Under the pieces are notes generated by a model. That model had not been told where the DNA came from. It saw only the letters and a program-made list of their open reading frames with translations, and did no database searches. Of a stretch of 64,000 bases of DNA, positions 1 through 8,380 are shown piece after piece. Origin of the DNA: Peribacillus butanolivorans (GTDB lineage Bacteria > Bacillota > Bacilli > Bacillales > DSM-1321); NCBI RefSeq assembly GCF_001273755.1, contig NZ_LGYA01000001.1, forward strand, positions 866,683-930,682, read 5' to 3'. The translations under genes and the position numbers were made by a program. How positions within the stretch are numbered: position 1 is the stretch's first letter; every line of letters begins with the position of its first letter.

Positions 1-40
1 ACTGTAGGCAAAAGTGTTTATTTCTAATTGTTAAAACAAA

Positions 41-169
41 GTTGATTGGAACGGAAGGTGCGAGACTCCTGCGGGAAAAGCGTGTCTAAGGGAGACCCCA
101 CAGGCGCAAAGGCGCCGAGGAGGCTCCCTGACCGCCCGCGGAAAGCGAGTGCCTGGAGTGGAAATCAAC
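41..169. repeat. dispersed structured intergenic repeat
   Basis: A GC-rich ~129-bp block in AT-rich intergenic DNA, bounded by GTTGATT (41-47) and its inverted copy AATCAAC (163-169). Internally it has several short self-complementary stretches (for example GGCGC/GCGCC near 111-117 and CCGCGG near 136). I recognise the sequence style as a highly repeated intergenic element of Bacillaceae genomes, usually non-coding. There is only one copy in this window, so repetitiveness is from memory and not shown here. Confidence 0.6.
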
Positions 170-198
170 GTTCGAATTTTTACAACCCCTCAAAAAAA

Positions 199-236
199 CT
201 GTAGACAAACTCGATTTTCATCGAGTTTGTCTACAG
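199..236. terminator. perfect 16-bp inverted repeat, terminator-like
   Basis: CTGTAGACAAACTCGA (199-214) and its exact reverse complement (221-236) are separated by a 6-nt loop. No T-run follows directly. A near copy of the left arm (CTGTAGGCAAA, 10/11 identical) lies at 2-12, on the other side of the 41-169 repeat. It probably terminates a gene left of the window. Confidence 0.5.
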
Positions 237-240
237 TCTG

Positions 241-276
241 AAACCTCTCCCAATATAGGAGAGGTTTTTTGTTTTT
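241..276 (+). terminator. Rho-independent terminator
   Basis: AAACCTCTCC (241-250) pairs with GGAGAGGTTT (258-267) across a 7-nt loop and is followed by a T-rich tail. It lies in tandem with the preceding hairpin and presumably ends transcription entering from the left. Confidence 0.7.
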
Positions 277-672
277 TCTTGATTTTACCTATAAATGAAG
301 AAGGGTCATCTATCCTTACTGAAAAGCCCGCATTTATTTCAAGTGGTGGCAGAATTAACATGCTTGCTACTAAGTTCCCGCCTAGTAGAGCTGATACATG
401 TAGCTGTGCCATGTAACAAGAACTTGATGGTGGACTATTTAACCGATATGGCAATGCCTTAAATTAAGCGATGTAGCTTGTGTGTTATTTCAGCAAATTA
501 CCTTTGTCTGAATAATGGACTGAGTTTTTTTATATTTGATTGGATGATATTAATGTTAACTAAGGATTCTTCATATATTTAATCGAAGGATAACTTTATT
601 AAAGGATAATTATTTTTGTATTCATAAAGAAGAACAGAAACTATGTTTTTTTTGTTTTTATCTTTTTTAAAA
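277..672. other. intergenic stretch without a supportable gene
   Basis: No convincing gene. An open frame on the minus strand (454 to 218) begins with TTG, lacks a Shine-Dalgarno and runs through the two terminator hairpins, so I do not call it. The rest is AT-rich and leads to the Fur-regulated promoter at 673. Confidence 0.5.
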
Positions 673-701
673 TTGACATTGATAATCATTTTCATTAAAC
701 T
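673..701 (+). promoter_or_regulatory. promoter with overlapping Fur box
   Basis: A -35 hexamer TTGACA (673-678) lies 17 bp from a fair -10 TAAACT (696-701). Between them, TGATAATCATTTTCA (680-694) matches the 7-1-7 Bacillus Fur consensus TGATAATNATTATCA with one mismatch. Fur-Fe2+ bound here would block RNA polymerase, giving induction on iron starvation of the two downstream genes. Confidence 0.75.
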
Positions 702-733
702 GATATTATTAGACTAATAAGGGGAGTATTTTA

Positions 734-1558
734 ATGCGACCAGCTATTAACACACAGTCTTTATCGCTCGGTTATGGTGAAAAATTAATTATAAATGAAA
801 TGAATATAGAAATACCTCATGGGGAGATCACCGTATTCATTGGTGCAAATGGATGTGGGAAATCAACGCTTCTTCGTTCGGTTGCCCGTTTGTTAAAGCC
901 TCAATCCGGTTCAGTTTTACTTGAGGGAAAAGCTATTTCTTCCATGTCATCGAAGGATGTAGCAAGGAAGATGGCGATTCTTCCACAATCGCCTATTGCC
1001 CCTGAAGGACTTACGGTCTATCAACTTGTTAAACAAGGAAGATATCCATATCAAAGCTGGTTGAAGCAGTGGAGCTCTTTGGATGAGGAAAAAGTTCAAA
1101 AGGCAATTGAAGCAACGAACCTAACAGAATTGAAGGATCGGGCGGTCGATGAATTATCAGGAGGTCAGAAGCAAAGGGCCTGGATAGCGATGACCCTAGC
1201 GCAGGATACGGACATCATTTTATTGGATGAACCGACTACATATCTTGATATGGCACATCAAATCGACATTTTGGACTTATTATTCGATTTGAATGAATCT
1301 GAGAATCGAACAATTGTGATGGTGCTTCATGATTTGAATCTGGCTTGCCGCTATGCGGATAATCTGATGGCTCTTAAAGATGGAGCGATATATGATCAGG
1401 GACGGCCAGAGGATATTATCACTCCTGAAATGGTTCATCAAGTATTCGGAATGAAGTGTAAAATTTCGTTTGATCCGATTTTTGGCAGCCCAATGTGTAT
1501 CCCGTTTGGAAAGGGGCGTTATGCCCAAAGTCAGGTAAAAGCGCTGGCCAATGCATAA
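734..1558 (+). CDS. iron-siderophore ABC transporter ATPase (FecE/YusV type)
   Basis: Cytoplasmic ATPase that powers ferric-siderophore import through FecCD-type permeases. In the 274 residues one sees Walker A GANGCGKST near residue 37, the signature LSGGQKQR near 141 and Walker B IILLDEPTTYLD near 160, followed by the switch histidine in VLHDLN. Length and motifs fit the FecE/FepC/YusV family. AGGGGAG precedes the ATG. No permease or binding-protein gene is adjacent, as for B. subtilis YusV, which serves several transporters in trans. It overlaps the next gene by 8 bp and sits under a Fur-box promoter, so iron control is likely. The individual siderophore cannot be told from the sequence. 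Confidence 0.9.
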   Translation: MRPAINTQSLSLGYGEKLIINEMNIEIPHGEITVFIGANGCGKSTLLRSVARLLKPQSGSVLLEGKAISSMSSKDVARKMAILPQSPIAPEGLTVYQLVKQGRYPYQSWLKQWSSLDEEKVQKAIEATNLTELKDRAVDELSGGQKQRAWIAMTLAQDTDIILLDEPTTYLDMAHQIDILDLLFDLNESENRTIVMVLHDLNLACRYADNLMALKDGAIYDQGRPEDIITPEMVHQVFGMKCKISFDPIFGSPMCIPFGKGRYAQSQVKALANA

Positions 1559-2249
1559 ACTTTCTTCTTCTATAGAAAAAGAGCTGCAAACGTATCGGAT
1601 TTCCCTCAAAGATGAAGCTCAAGTTTCCAAGTCGTTTGATCATATTGATGGGTTGCTTCAGTATGCACAGGCCCGGACTGGAGCGGAAACGACAAGAGTT
1701 GCAGCCTCAATGTGGTTCAGACGTTATGCCTTTTTTGTTACGGCACAATTGTACATGATCAGCAAGCATCGGCTCACTTGGAATGGTACACTTCAGGACA
1801 TGGGTGTCTTGGATAATCCCGAAGATAAGAATTGGTTGCCAAACTTTTGGCTGAAAAATAACAGTTGGAGAGATGTTTCGGAAAAGGATAGCCCTTTAGC
1901 ACTCAAATCCATATTAAGCAGGTTTGGTGCGGAAGCTATTCTTCCACTTTCTAAAGCTACTAAAATATCGAAACTTGTACTCTGGGAGAACATTTGGGGC
2001 TATACGGTATGGATGTATGCCGAGTTACTGAAACAGCCAGATATAAAAACACGAGTTGAAACGGACATTGAAAGGCTGCTTGAAGATGAGATTTGGATGA
2101 ATATAGAAAGGCATTCACCATTTAAACGATTCATTGGAGAAAAAACCATTCCTGAGTCCATGAATCCTTATAAACGAGTGACATGCTGTTTATATTACCA
2201 GATTGACGGTCAGGAAAAATGCTCATACTGTCCGAATAAGAACTGTTGA
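1551..2249 (+). CDS. FhuF-like siderophore-iron reductase
   Basis: A 232-residue cytoplasmic protein ending in a cysteine cluster, CC-x10-C-x2-C (CCLYYQIDG...CSYC), the [2Fe-2S]-binding signature of the FhuF ferric reductase family. FhuF-type proteins reduce ferric siderophores after import to release iron. The ATG lies inside the last codons of the upstream ATPase gene (8-bp overlap), implying translational coupling. The functional match is strong: the ATPase imports and this protein releases iron, both under one Fur box. The N-terminal two thirds is less conserved and shows no motif I can name. A perfect hairpin terminator closes the unit. Confidence 0.8.
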   Translation: MHKLSSSIEKELQTYRISLKDEAQVSKSFDHIDGLLQYAQARTGAETTRVAASMWFRRYAFFVTAQLYMISKHRLTWNGTLQDMGVLDNPEDKNWLPNFWLKNNSWRDVSEKDSPLALKSILSRFGAEAILPLSKATKISKLVLWENIWGYTVWMYAELLKQPDIKTRVETDIERLLEDEIWMNIERHSPFKRFIGEKTIPESMNPYKRVTCCLYYQIDGQEKCSYCPNKNC

Positions 2250-2259
2250 ATAGATAATC

Positions 2260-2300
2260 ATAAGAAAACCAGGCTTTGACTTCGAGCCTGGTTTTCTTAT
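2260..2300. terminator. Rho-independent terminator (iron operon)
   Basis: Perfect 16-bp stem (2260-2275 with 2285-2300) and 9-nt loop 11 bp after the FhuF-like stop codon. The stem ends are A/T tracts, so it may act in both directions. Confidence 0.75.
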
Positions 2301-2426
2301 GGGATGAAAAGTTTCATCTGTCCAGTCTTTTTCTTTCGGGTTGTCTATCACTTATTATAGAAACTAAACGCATTAAACGGGTTGATATGTTATAATGTTG
2401 ATATTTAATTGAACGGAGGCAGTCGC

Positions 2427-3365
2427 ATGGGAAATGGGATTATTCACTATGGAATTGGTGAAGTAGTAGATATATATATGTATATTAAAACGAGTACAAA
2501 GGCGGTTGCGAGTAATGGAAAGCCGTTTTTAACACTGATTTTGTCTGATAAAACTGGGGAGATTGAGGCTAAGTTATGGGATGTCTCCGAGACTGATGAG
2601 AAAACATACAGTGCAGAAGCTACGGTGAAAGTGCAGGGGGAAGTCCAGAATTATCGAGGACGAAGCCAATTGAAGATCCGTAATATTAGACTTACTGCGG
2701 ATGCTGATGGCATCACAAAAGCGGATTTGATTCAAACGGCACCTTTAAGTCAGGATGAAATGATGGAAACGATTACTCAATTCATTTTCGAAATGAGGAA
2801 CCCAAATATCCAAAGGGTGACTAGACACCTTATCAAAAAATATCAGAATGAATTCTTGACGTTTCCTGCTGCTACTAAGAACCACCATGAGTATATGTCA
2901 GGACTCGCATATCACGTTGTGTCGATGCTGGGGTTAGCTAAAGCCATTTCAAACCTATATCCTTCGCTCAATAAGGATCTTCTTTATGCAGGGGTCATTC
3001 TACATGACCTTGGAAAGGTACATGAACTATCTGGACCTGTGTCGACTGTATATACGGTTGAAGGTAACCTTCTCGGCCATATCACCATCATGGTAAATGA
3101 AGTCGGTAAAGCTGCAGAGGAATTAGGGATTGATGCAGAAGAAATCATGATCCTCAAGCATTTAATATTAAGTCACCATGGTAAAGCTGAATGGGGCAGT
3201 CCTAAACCACCAATGGTAAGGGAAGCAGAAGTACTTCATTATATTGATAACATGGATGCCAAAATAAATATGATGGACCGGGCATTGGAAAAAGTGAAAC
3301 CGGGAGAATTTACGGAAAGAGTCTTCGCACTCGATAATCGTTCATTCTATAAACCAACATTTTAA
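2427..3365 (+). CDS. yhaM: 3'-5' exoribonuclease YhaM
   Basis: Cytoplasmic 3'-to-5' exoribonuclease for RNA turnover. The N-terminal OB-fold (about residues 10-90, [12 protein letters not shown]) precedes an HD metal-binding domain with [11 protein letters not shown] near 155 and HDLGK near 195. I start at the ATG at 2427 (MGNGI...) because GGAGG at 2415-2419 lies 7 nt upstream. An in-frame TTG at 2409 lies before that site and is rejected. The 312-residue product matches the family length. The order yhaM-yhaL-prsA is the B. subtilis order. Confidence 0.93.
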   Translation: MGNGIIHYGIGEVVDIYMYIKTSTKAVASNGKPFLTLILSDKTGEIEAKLWDVSETDEKTYSAEATVKVQGEVQNYRGRSQLKIRNIRLTADADGITKADLIQTAPLSQDEMMETITQFIFEMRNPNIQRVTRHLIKKYQNEFLTFPAATKNHHEYMSGLAYHVVSMLGLAKAISNLYPSLNKDLLYAGVILHDLGKVHELSGPVSTVYTVEGNLLGHITIMVNEVGKAAEELGIDAEEIMILKHLILSHHGKAEWGSPKPPMVREAEVLHYIDNMDAKINMMDRALEKVKPGEFTERVFALDNRSFYKPTF

Positions 3366-3369
3366 TGAA

Positions 3370-3410
3370 ATATGTTTCTTTCTCAATCGAGAAAGAAGCA
3401 TATTTTTTTT
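3370..3410 (+). terminator. Rho-independent terminator after yhaM
   Basis: A 15-bp stem (3370-3384 with 3389-3403, one G-T pair), loop AATC, then a run of T. Confidence 0.8.
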
Positions 3411-3466
3411 GTTTGTGCATATTCTCTAATAAATGACTAGGAGACTTATTTGGGAGGGAAAAGGAC

Positions 3467-3649
3467 ATGCCAATATGGATCTGGTTTGTGTTTATTGGAA
3501 TCATCGTTAGTGCAGTCATGTCAATATGGACAGCTAGGCAAGAACGCCTTATAGATGATGCTTGGATTGAGAAGGAAGGTCAGAAGTATATTGAAAGGAT
3601 GGAAGAGGAAAGAGAGAGGCGTAAAAAGGATATAAATCAGGGAGCCTAG
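3467..3649 (+). CDS. yhaL: YhaL family sporulation protein
   Basis: A 60-residue protein with one N-terminal membrane segment (residues 3-22, WIWFVFIGIIV...) followed by a highly charged cytoplasmic tail rich in Glu, Arg and Lys that should form a helix. Size, architecture and position between yhaM and prsA match B. subtilis YhaL, annotated as a sporulation protein of unknown mechanism. GGGAGGG lies just upstream of the ATG. It is convergent with prsA across a shared terminator. Confidence 0.85.
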   Translation: MPIWIWFVFIGIIVSAVMSIWTARQERLIDDAWIEKEGQKYIERMEEERERRKKDINQGA

Positions 3650-3660
3650 CATGAAATAAA

Positions 3661-3691
3661 AAAAGCGACAGGACAAAGTCCTGTCGCTTTT
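3661..3691. terminator. bidirectional terminator between yhaL and prsA
   Basis: AAAAGCGACAGGAC (3661-3674) and its exact reverse complement (3678-3691) flank a 3-nt loop. A/T tracts on both sides suit termination of convergent transcripts. Confidence 0.85.
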
Positions 3692-3701
3692 ACTATTCAA
3701 A

Positions 3702-4565
3702 TTACTTTTCTTCTTTAGTTGTGCCACCAGATATAGCATCTTTTAAATCTTTATCATTAATCTTCACGTCTGCTTTTTTAACTTCTGCATCCAGAATATC
3801 TTGAACTTTAGTTTGGTCAATTTGAGCGACCTTCAAATCATATTCAAGATCTTTTTTCATATCTTTGTATGGTTTTTTTTCTTTTGTATCAAGCAGTTGG
3901 ATAATGTGGTAGCCGTAATCAGATTTAATCGGTGCACTGATTTCGTCTTTCTTCATTTTGTAGGCTGCTTCTTCAAATGCAGGAACCATTTCACCCTTAC
4001 CGAACCAGCCTAGCTCTCCACCTTTATCTTTTGTGCCTGTGTCAGTAGAGTATTCTTTAGCAAGTTTAGCAAAGTCTTCGCCTTTATCCAATTTTGCTTT
4101 AACTTCGTCTGCTGTTTTTTTGTCTTTTACAAGGATATGCCTAGCTTTGATTTGTGGTTTATAGTCTTCATAAGCTTTTTTAACGTCAGCTTCTTTCACG
4201 GTAATATCCGCGATGGCTGCTTTCTCTTGAAGCATGCCGATTTTTAGTGCACGTTTAAGGTCATCTTCGCTCTTATATCCGGAAGAGGCTAGAGCTGTTT
4301 CGAAATTCTCACCCATTTGTTCTTTAAGCTCGTCCGTTTTAGCTTTAACTTCTTTATCCGTTACCGTATATTTTTCAGAAAGAACTTTTTCATAAACAAG
4401 TTCTTGAAGAACTGTATCACCATAACGGTCCTTCATGACATTGTAAAACTCTTCTTTAGATATATCTCCTGCTTTAGTTTCTACGACTGCTTCCTTGTCG
4501 CTGTTGCATGCTGTAAGTCCGATCAATCCTGCTGTAACAGCAATCGATAATGCCCATTTCTTCAT
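3702..4565 (-). CDS. prsA: peptidyl-prolyl isomerase lipoprotein PrsA
   Basis: Membrane-anchored extracytoplasmic foldase that helps secreted proteins fold outside the membrane. A lipoprotein signal peptide ends at LTAC near residue 20. The parvulin domain lies about 130-225 ([31 protein letters not shown]) and is flanked by Lys/Glu-rich helical chaperone regions. I start at the ATG at 4565 (MKKWAL), which has an AGGAG 10 bp upstream; 18 further codons are open but lack a site. At 287 residues it has the family length. Downstream ScoC and Ecs genes belong to the same secretion and protease network in B. subtilis. Confidence 0.95.
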   Translation of the reverse strand: MKKWALSIAVTAGLIGLTACNSDKEAVVETKAGDISKEEFYNVMKDRYGDTVLQELVYEKVLSEKYTVTDKEVKAKTDELKEQMGENFETALASSGYKSEDDLKRALKIGMLQEKAAIADITVKEADVKKAYEDYKPQIKARHILVKDKKTADEVKAKLDKGEDFAKLAKEYSTDTGTKDKGGELGWFGKGEMVPAFEEAAYKMKKDEISAPIKSDYGYHIIQLLDTKEKKPYKDMKKDLEYDLKVAQIDQTKVQDILDAEVKKADVKINDKDLKDAISGGTTKEEK

Positions 4566-4765
4566 TAAAAAACAACTCCTAGTTTTAAGTTTCTTGTTTG
4601 CTCTTCTTAGTATTTCCACAAAATTAACTATAACATATTCTGGTTACTTTACAAAAAATAATATATTGATGTATGAATAAGAATTTTACGAAAATTGGGT
4701 AAATACCTAACCGGATAATAAACCTTAACATATGATAAATCGAGGACAACAAAGGAGGTAGGAAA

Positions 4766-4849
4766 ATGGGTAATGGATTTAACGGAGGTTTCGCTTTGTT
4801 AGTAGTGTTATTCATTTTATTAATCATTGTAGGGGCAGCCTTTTGCTAG
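4766..4849 (+). CDS. YjcZ family sporulation micropeptide
   Basis: A 27-codon gene: MGNGFNGGFALLVVLFILL..., a Gly-rich head then a single hydrophobic helix. This is the YjcZ/YuzJ pattern of tiny Bacillus sporulation membrane peptides. AAAGGAGGTAGG lies directly upstream of the ATG with good spacing, which is the best evidence that the frame is used. A paralogue lies 186 bp downstream on the same strand. Confidence 0.8.
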   Translation: MGNGFNGGFALLVVLFILLIIVGAAFC

Positions 4850-5035
4850 TTATACTCAAAATTAATAATGGAAAGTGCCCACTCCTTTTGCAATGGAGTT
4901 GAATAGGATAGGGTAGCCGCTCAACAAGAAATGAATAAAATGCTTATCAAGCTAATGAAAGGAATGATTCCTTTTAGCGGATATAAGAGTGTGCATGAAA
5001 TTGCTATTACTTAAGAATGGAAAGGAGGAAGATCA

Positions 5036-5119
5036 ATGTCTGGAGGAATAGGTGGAGGCTTTGCTCTAATTGTCGTTCTTTTCATCCTGTTAGTCATAAT
5101 TGGAGCTTCTTGGTTATAA
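5036..5119 (+). CDS. YjcZ family sporulation micropeptide (second copy)
   Basis: 27 codons, MSGGIGGGFALIVVLFILL..., closely similar to the peptide at 4766 (GGFALxVVLFILL core shared). AAAGGAGGAAG precedes the ATG. A terminator follows within about 12 bp. The pair probably arose by tandem duplication. Function is unknown beyond sporulation-associated membrane peptides in this family. Confidence 0.8.
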   Translation: MSGGIGGGFALIVVLFILLVIIGASWL

Positions 5120-5130
5120 ACTCATAAACA

Positions 5131-5162
5131 AAAAGGCGAAGCTGCTCGCTTCGCCCTTTTCT
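5131..5162 (+). terminator. Rho-independent terminator after YjcZ genes
   Basis: GGCGAAGC (5135-5142) pairs with GCTTCGCC across a short loop, extended by A/T tracts, and is followed by CTTTTC. It ends the micropeptide transcript. Confidence 0.75.
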
Positions 5163-5231
5163 TTATGTGGATAATGCCCCGGGTATCATCAATGTATGTA
5201 ACAAATGATAATCAACATTTGTTGCTCATCT

Positions 5232-5414
5232 CTACGTATACAAAATTTCAATATAGGAGGATAATAACATAATAGTAATTAATACATTAATGGTCCTGAA
5301 TACTTTAGGCTGCCGGTCTTCAGCAATTTCCTTTTGAATACATAAAGAATTTGTCATTCTATTAATATTATAAAGAATCAGTATAGCAAAAATAATAAAC
5401 CAGAACGAGATCAA
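5232..5414 (-). CDS. small two-helix membrane protein, unknown
   Basis: A 60-codon frame with TTG start, preceded by AAGGAGGG about 9 nt upstream, a near-ideal ribosome binding site and the main reason to call it. The product has two hydrophobic stretches (residues 2-20 and 43-58) separated by a short charged segment, so it should be a hairpin membrane protein. I recognise no family. In B. subtilis this interval between prsA and yhaJ holds yhaK, which this does not obviously resemble. Confidence 0.5.
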   Translation of the reverse strand: MISFWFIIFAILILYNINRMTNSLCIQKEIAEDRQPKVFRTINVLITIMLLSSYIEILYT

Positions 5415-5525
5415 AACCTAAAATCCCTCCTTACAAAACATCATGTATAAATACGATACCAAATTATAATGAAAAAAGATACCTAAAAATCTGTCAGTCA
5501 TCTTTATGAATAAAAAGACAATCAA

Positions 5526-6065
5526 TTACTTTTGGATGAGGATGTCGTATCCTTCTCCGTGTTCTTCAATAAAGGAATGCCCTGGCGAACCAACTAGATT
5601 TTTTATATAAATGAAATCCGATACACATAATCCGGTGTGCAGGGAAAATAAAATAGTGAAATAATGGATGTAATGTGGATAACTAAGGGCACACCCAATT
5701 AATATGACAGACATAATTAAAAAGGGTAGCACCAGCGTCAAGAGATATAGGTGCTTTCGAATGGGGTAATGCACATTTATTTTGCATGTGAGCACGAGTC
5801 TCCACTTCAAAGACCAGGATGTTTTCACTTTTTTACATAGTAATCGTAGAGGTAAATAGTGTAATAGTTTGTGAACAGGATATAATAAGAGCAATAGGCT
5901 AAAAAATACCATTGTTTGATCGTCATACAAAACGACATGAGTTGAAAAGACACTTAATAATGTATAGATCATAACAAAAGACATCAATATAGTAAAAACT
6001 GAAAAAATAATTAAACGGCAGCTCCCATATTGTTTTGTTACGTCTATTGTTTTCCACGAATTCAT
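5526..6065 (-). CDS. DUF3267 membrane protein, YhaJ-like
   Basis: About 179 residues with four likely membrane helices. H-x3-H in HKLLHYLPL near residue 66 corresponds to the metal site proposed for DUF3267 (putative zincin) proteins, although the usual glutamate after the first His is Lys here. A later Ser-Pro-Gly-His (SPGHS) near 160 is also typical. I start at ATG 6065 (MNSWK) because GGAGGG lies 11 nt upstream; the open frame extends 15 codons further. Position between prsA and yhaI matches yhaJ. Peptidase activity is unproven. Confidence 0.7.
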   Translation of the reverse strand: MNSWKTIDVTKQYGSCRLIIFSVFTILMSFVMIYTLLSVFSTHVVLYDDQTMVFFSLLLLLYPVHKLLHYLPLRLLCKKVKTSWSLKWRLVLTCKINVHYPIRKHLYLLTLVLPFLIMSVILIGCALSYPHYIHYFTILFSLHTGLCVSDFIYIKNLVGSPGHSFIEEHGEGYDILIQK

Positions 6066-6296
6066 TTTGAAATCAGCCCTCCATAGACCGTTGAATTTAC
6101 TTACATACATTACGATGAATGAGTTGAAAAAGCAATAGAATTTTTGGATTTAGTTTGAATATAAAAAACAGTGCAGAATGAAGAAGTCTACAATAAGATA
6201 AAGTCGAGTTCCAAATGAAGAATAAGGTGGATTTTGGGCGGAATAATTGTTTGGAGTCTTTATGCTAAATAATGATTGATTGGGGATTAATAATGT

Positions 6297-6623
6297 ATGA
6301 GAAATATAAATGAAGAAATAGAAATACTCCGTTTTCATCAGCAACTATTATTAAACCTTATACGTAATCCGGAGGCAAAGTTAGACTTTCTTTTTGTGGA
6401 AAAAAATTTCACGAAGAAGGAAGCGGAAGAGTTGTTGGAGACATGTGATATATTGAGCAAACGCTTTGAAATAGAAAAAGCGGAAGGGTACATGAACTTT
6501 CGACCGCTTTTTATTCAATTTGAAAAAAGGTTGAATCCTAAAATAACCATAAAAGAATGTATTAACGCATGCCTCTCACAAGGTTTATATGTATCATTCA
6601 TGAAGGAAATGAATAGAGTGTGA
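6297..6623 (+). CDS. yhaI: DUF1878 protein YhaI
   Basis: A 108-residue, largely helical acidic/basic cytoplasmic protein of the DUF1878 family, known from B. subtilis YhaI. No catalytic motif is visible. It is transcribed opposite to its neighbours and its 3' end is 7 bp from the end of hpr. The ribosome binding site (GGGG about 13 nt before the ATG) is weak, so expression may be low. Confidence 0.8.
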   Translation: MRNINEEIEILRFHQQLLLNLIRNPEAKLDFLFVEKNFTKKEAEELLETCDILSKRFEIEKAEGYMNFRPLFIQFEKRLNPKITIKECINACLSQGLYVSFMKEMNRV

Positions 6624-6630
6624 GATTAAA

Positions 6631-7209
6631 TTAAACTGGCTCAGTTTCTTTCTCTATCTTTTTTTTTGTGATTTTACCTTCAACGTCAGTAAATTCCTGA
6701 TCAATGTTATCAAATGACCGTTCAAAGATTTGCATGAAATCTTCCCCGTATATGTTACGAATGACAGCCATCATTTCAATCATATCCGGAAATTTACCAT
6801 AAAGTTCACGAAGTGGAAGTGCACCTGAGAAAGCTGAGTTTTTACTTGGGTCATATGACTCCATTAACTCAAGTAGAACTCTTTCACCTTCTGGAGTTAT
6901 CTCAATATACGTATTTCTTTTGTCATTCTCTTTCTTGGAGAATGTTAAAAATCCACGTTCCTCTAATTTTTTTGAAAAGTTAAATGCTGTTGAAACATGC
7001 ATGACCCCAAATTTTGCAACGTCTGAAATGGAAGAGCCATTAAGATGATAAGCAATCCAAAGAATATGGTGCTCATTGATGTTTAAATCATAAGGCTTAA
7101 TCCATTGCTGCCAATCTTTTTCAATCGATTTCCATAATGCTTTGCTTAATTGTGCAATTCGTTGACTAAAAATCATTGCTTCTTTCATAGAATAATTTTT
7201 ATTCTGCAT
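6631..7209 (-). CDS. hpr: MarR-family transition-state regulator ScoC (Hpr)
   Basis: DNA-binding repressor that in B. subtilis represses extracellular protease, sporulation and peptide-transport genes before stationary phase. The 192 residues open with a helical dimerisation arm and a winged helix-turn-helix around residues 45-115 ([20 protein letters not shown], wing at [10 protein letters not shown]). AGGTGAG precedes the ATG. A perfect match to the ScoC recognition sequence lies 67-75 bp upstream of its own start (7276-7284), suggesting autoregulation. Confidence 0.93.
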   Translation of the reverse strand: MQNKNYSMKEAMIFSQRIAQLSKALWKSIEKDWQQWIKPYDLNINEHHILWIAYHLNGSSISDVAKFGVMHVSTAFNFSKKLEERGFLTFSKKENDKRNTYIEITPEGERVLLELMESYDPSKNSAFSGALPLRELYGKFPDMIEMMAVIRNIYGEDFMQIFERSFDNIDQEFTDVEGKITKKKIEKETEPV

Positions 7210-7275
7210 TTTATGGGCTCACCTACTTATCAGATTCTGTATATTTATTATGACAATAAAATAAAAATTAATAAA

Positions 7276-7284
7276 GATAATATT
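7276..7284. promoter_or_regulatory. candidate ScoC (Hpr) operator
   Basis: GATAATATT fits the published ScoC consensus RATANTATY at all nine positions and lies in the hpr promoter region. The DNA here is very AT-rich, so a chance match is quite possible. Confidence 0.4.
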
Positions 7285-7319
7285 TGCAAAATTTTTAGAA
7301 AATTTAAGGTTTTTTAATA

Positions 7320-7374
7320 GATTCTCCATTTTTCTCTAATAAACTATGTAAATTATTGGGAAAAATGGAGAATC
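7320..7374. repeat. perfect 15-bp inverted repeat with long spacer
   Basis: GATTCTCCATTTTTC (7320-7334) and its exact inverse (7360-7374) are separated by 25 nt between yhaH and hpr. There is no T-run on either side, so it is not a standard terminator. It could be a processing hairpin or a weak terminator of yhaH. Confidence 0.55.
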
Positions 7375-7398
7375 AGCCTTATATGATGGTGTTAACTT

Positions 7399-7761
7399 TT
7401 AGTTTTTAGGAGAAGGTATTACTGTTTCTAATTCTTTCAGAGAATCTTCAATTTCCTGAACATTCTTCAATAATTCCATTTTATTTGGTTCAATTTCCTG
7501 CTTCCAGTTCTCAATGACCACCTGAACATCTGAAATGAAGGTTTTCACCGTTTCTTTGCTGATTTGTGTAGCTTCCATTGTGTCATCTTTAATATTTAAC
7601 AATTTAGCCTTTAACTCATCAATGGTTGCCTTAATTTCTTCCGTGTTTGTTTTGATGCGAGTCCGTAAGTCTTTACCAGAACTTGGTGCAGAAAGTAAGG
7701 TCGCTGCTCCCGCTACAACTGTTCCAGTTAAAAAGCCAATTAGTAATGATTTTGCTTTCAT
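7399..7761 (-). CDS. yhaH: YtxH-domain protein YhaH
   Basis: A 120-residue protein with an N-terminal membrane segment (about residues 4-24, LLIGFLTGTVVAGAATLL) then SAPSSGKDLR, the YtxH-family hallmark, and a long coiled-coil tail. Family members are general-stress or cell-envelope proteins of unknown role. I choose ATG 7761 because GAGGTG lies 6 nt before it; an in-frame GTG three codons earlier overlaps that site. Confidence 0.85.
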   Translation of the reverse strand: MKAKSLLIGFLTGTVVAGAATLLSAPSSGKDLRTRIKTNTEEIKATIDELKAKLLNIKDDTMEATQISKETVKTFISDVQVVIENWKQEIEPNKMELLKNVQEIEDSLKELETVIPSPKN

Positions 7762-8079
7762 TAGGATCACCTCATTTTATAATATTGATTTCGCTTTACA
7801 TGGTCTAAATCCCTGCTGGAAAAACATCAATTGGAAATTAAGTTATATAGGGATATAAATACTATTGATAACAAAATACCATAATTTTCATCCTTAGGGA
7901 AGAGTCTCTACCATTTTATCTTTATATCACAAAAATATTTTTTTAAACTTAGATATTAAATATATAATATTTAAAAATAACTTGAAGATTAATTTATAAA
8001 TGCTTCATATAAAGGAAAGAACGGCATATAGATAGTAAAAAACTAGCTGTCGGATCATTGATGGCATTGGTGGGTAATA
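7762..8079. other. intergenic region, no gene seen
   Basis: About 318 AT-rich bases that must hold the yhaH promoter (minus strand) and the promoter of the small gene at 8080. I see no further coding potential or structured element. Confidence 0.5.
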
Positions 8080-8259
8080 ATGAAATTTATATTTTTATTA
8101 GGCCTAATATGCCTGTGCGGAATGGGGTATTTTCTAAGGAAAGCAAAAAATCCTGGTATCTATCCTCCTAAGAGGGTGCATCAAACTAGAGCGTTCGCTT
8201 TGGGCCTACCTGGGGTCTTTCTGCTTTTTATTTGGTTTATGTGGGTATTGATTCATTAA
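8080..8259 (+). CDS. small membrane protein, unknown
   Basis: 59 codons. An N-terminal hydrophobic helix (residues 2-18) is followed by a short basic, Pro-rich loop (RKAKNPGIYPPKR) and a second helix (39-58). The ribosome binding site is only fair (GGTGGG 5 nt before ATG). A terminator about 70 bp downstream fits an expressed short transcript. No family recognised. Confidence 0.5.
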   Translation: MKFIFLLGLICLCGMGYFLRKAKNPGIYPPKRVHQTRAFALGLPGVFLLFIWFMWVLIH

Positions 8260-8329
8260 GCCTCAGAGGATTTGTTTTAATGTCAGAGATAAGTCTAGAT
8301 GCTGACTAAATCCCAGATTCATAAGGAGA

Positions 8330-8360
8330 AAAAAAGCACCGGTCATTCCGGTGCTTTTTT
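8330..8360. terminator. bidirectional terminator before trpP
   Basis: AAAAAAGCACCGG and its exact inverse (8330-8342, 8348-8360) around a 5-nt loop, serving the small + strand gene and trpP on the minus strand. Confidence 0.85.
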
Positions 8361-8380
8361 AAGTATGATATTCCAGCTGT

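Noticed and set aside
218..454. 78-codon minus-strand open frame
   Set aside because: Begins with TTG without a Shine-Dalgarno, runs through two terminator hairpins, and gives no recognisable protein.
4850..5035. Possible third YjcZ-like gene between the two micropeptides
   Set aside because: No ATG with ribosome site leads into a Gly-rich hydrophobic frame here.
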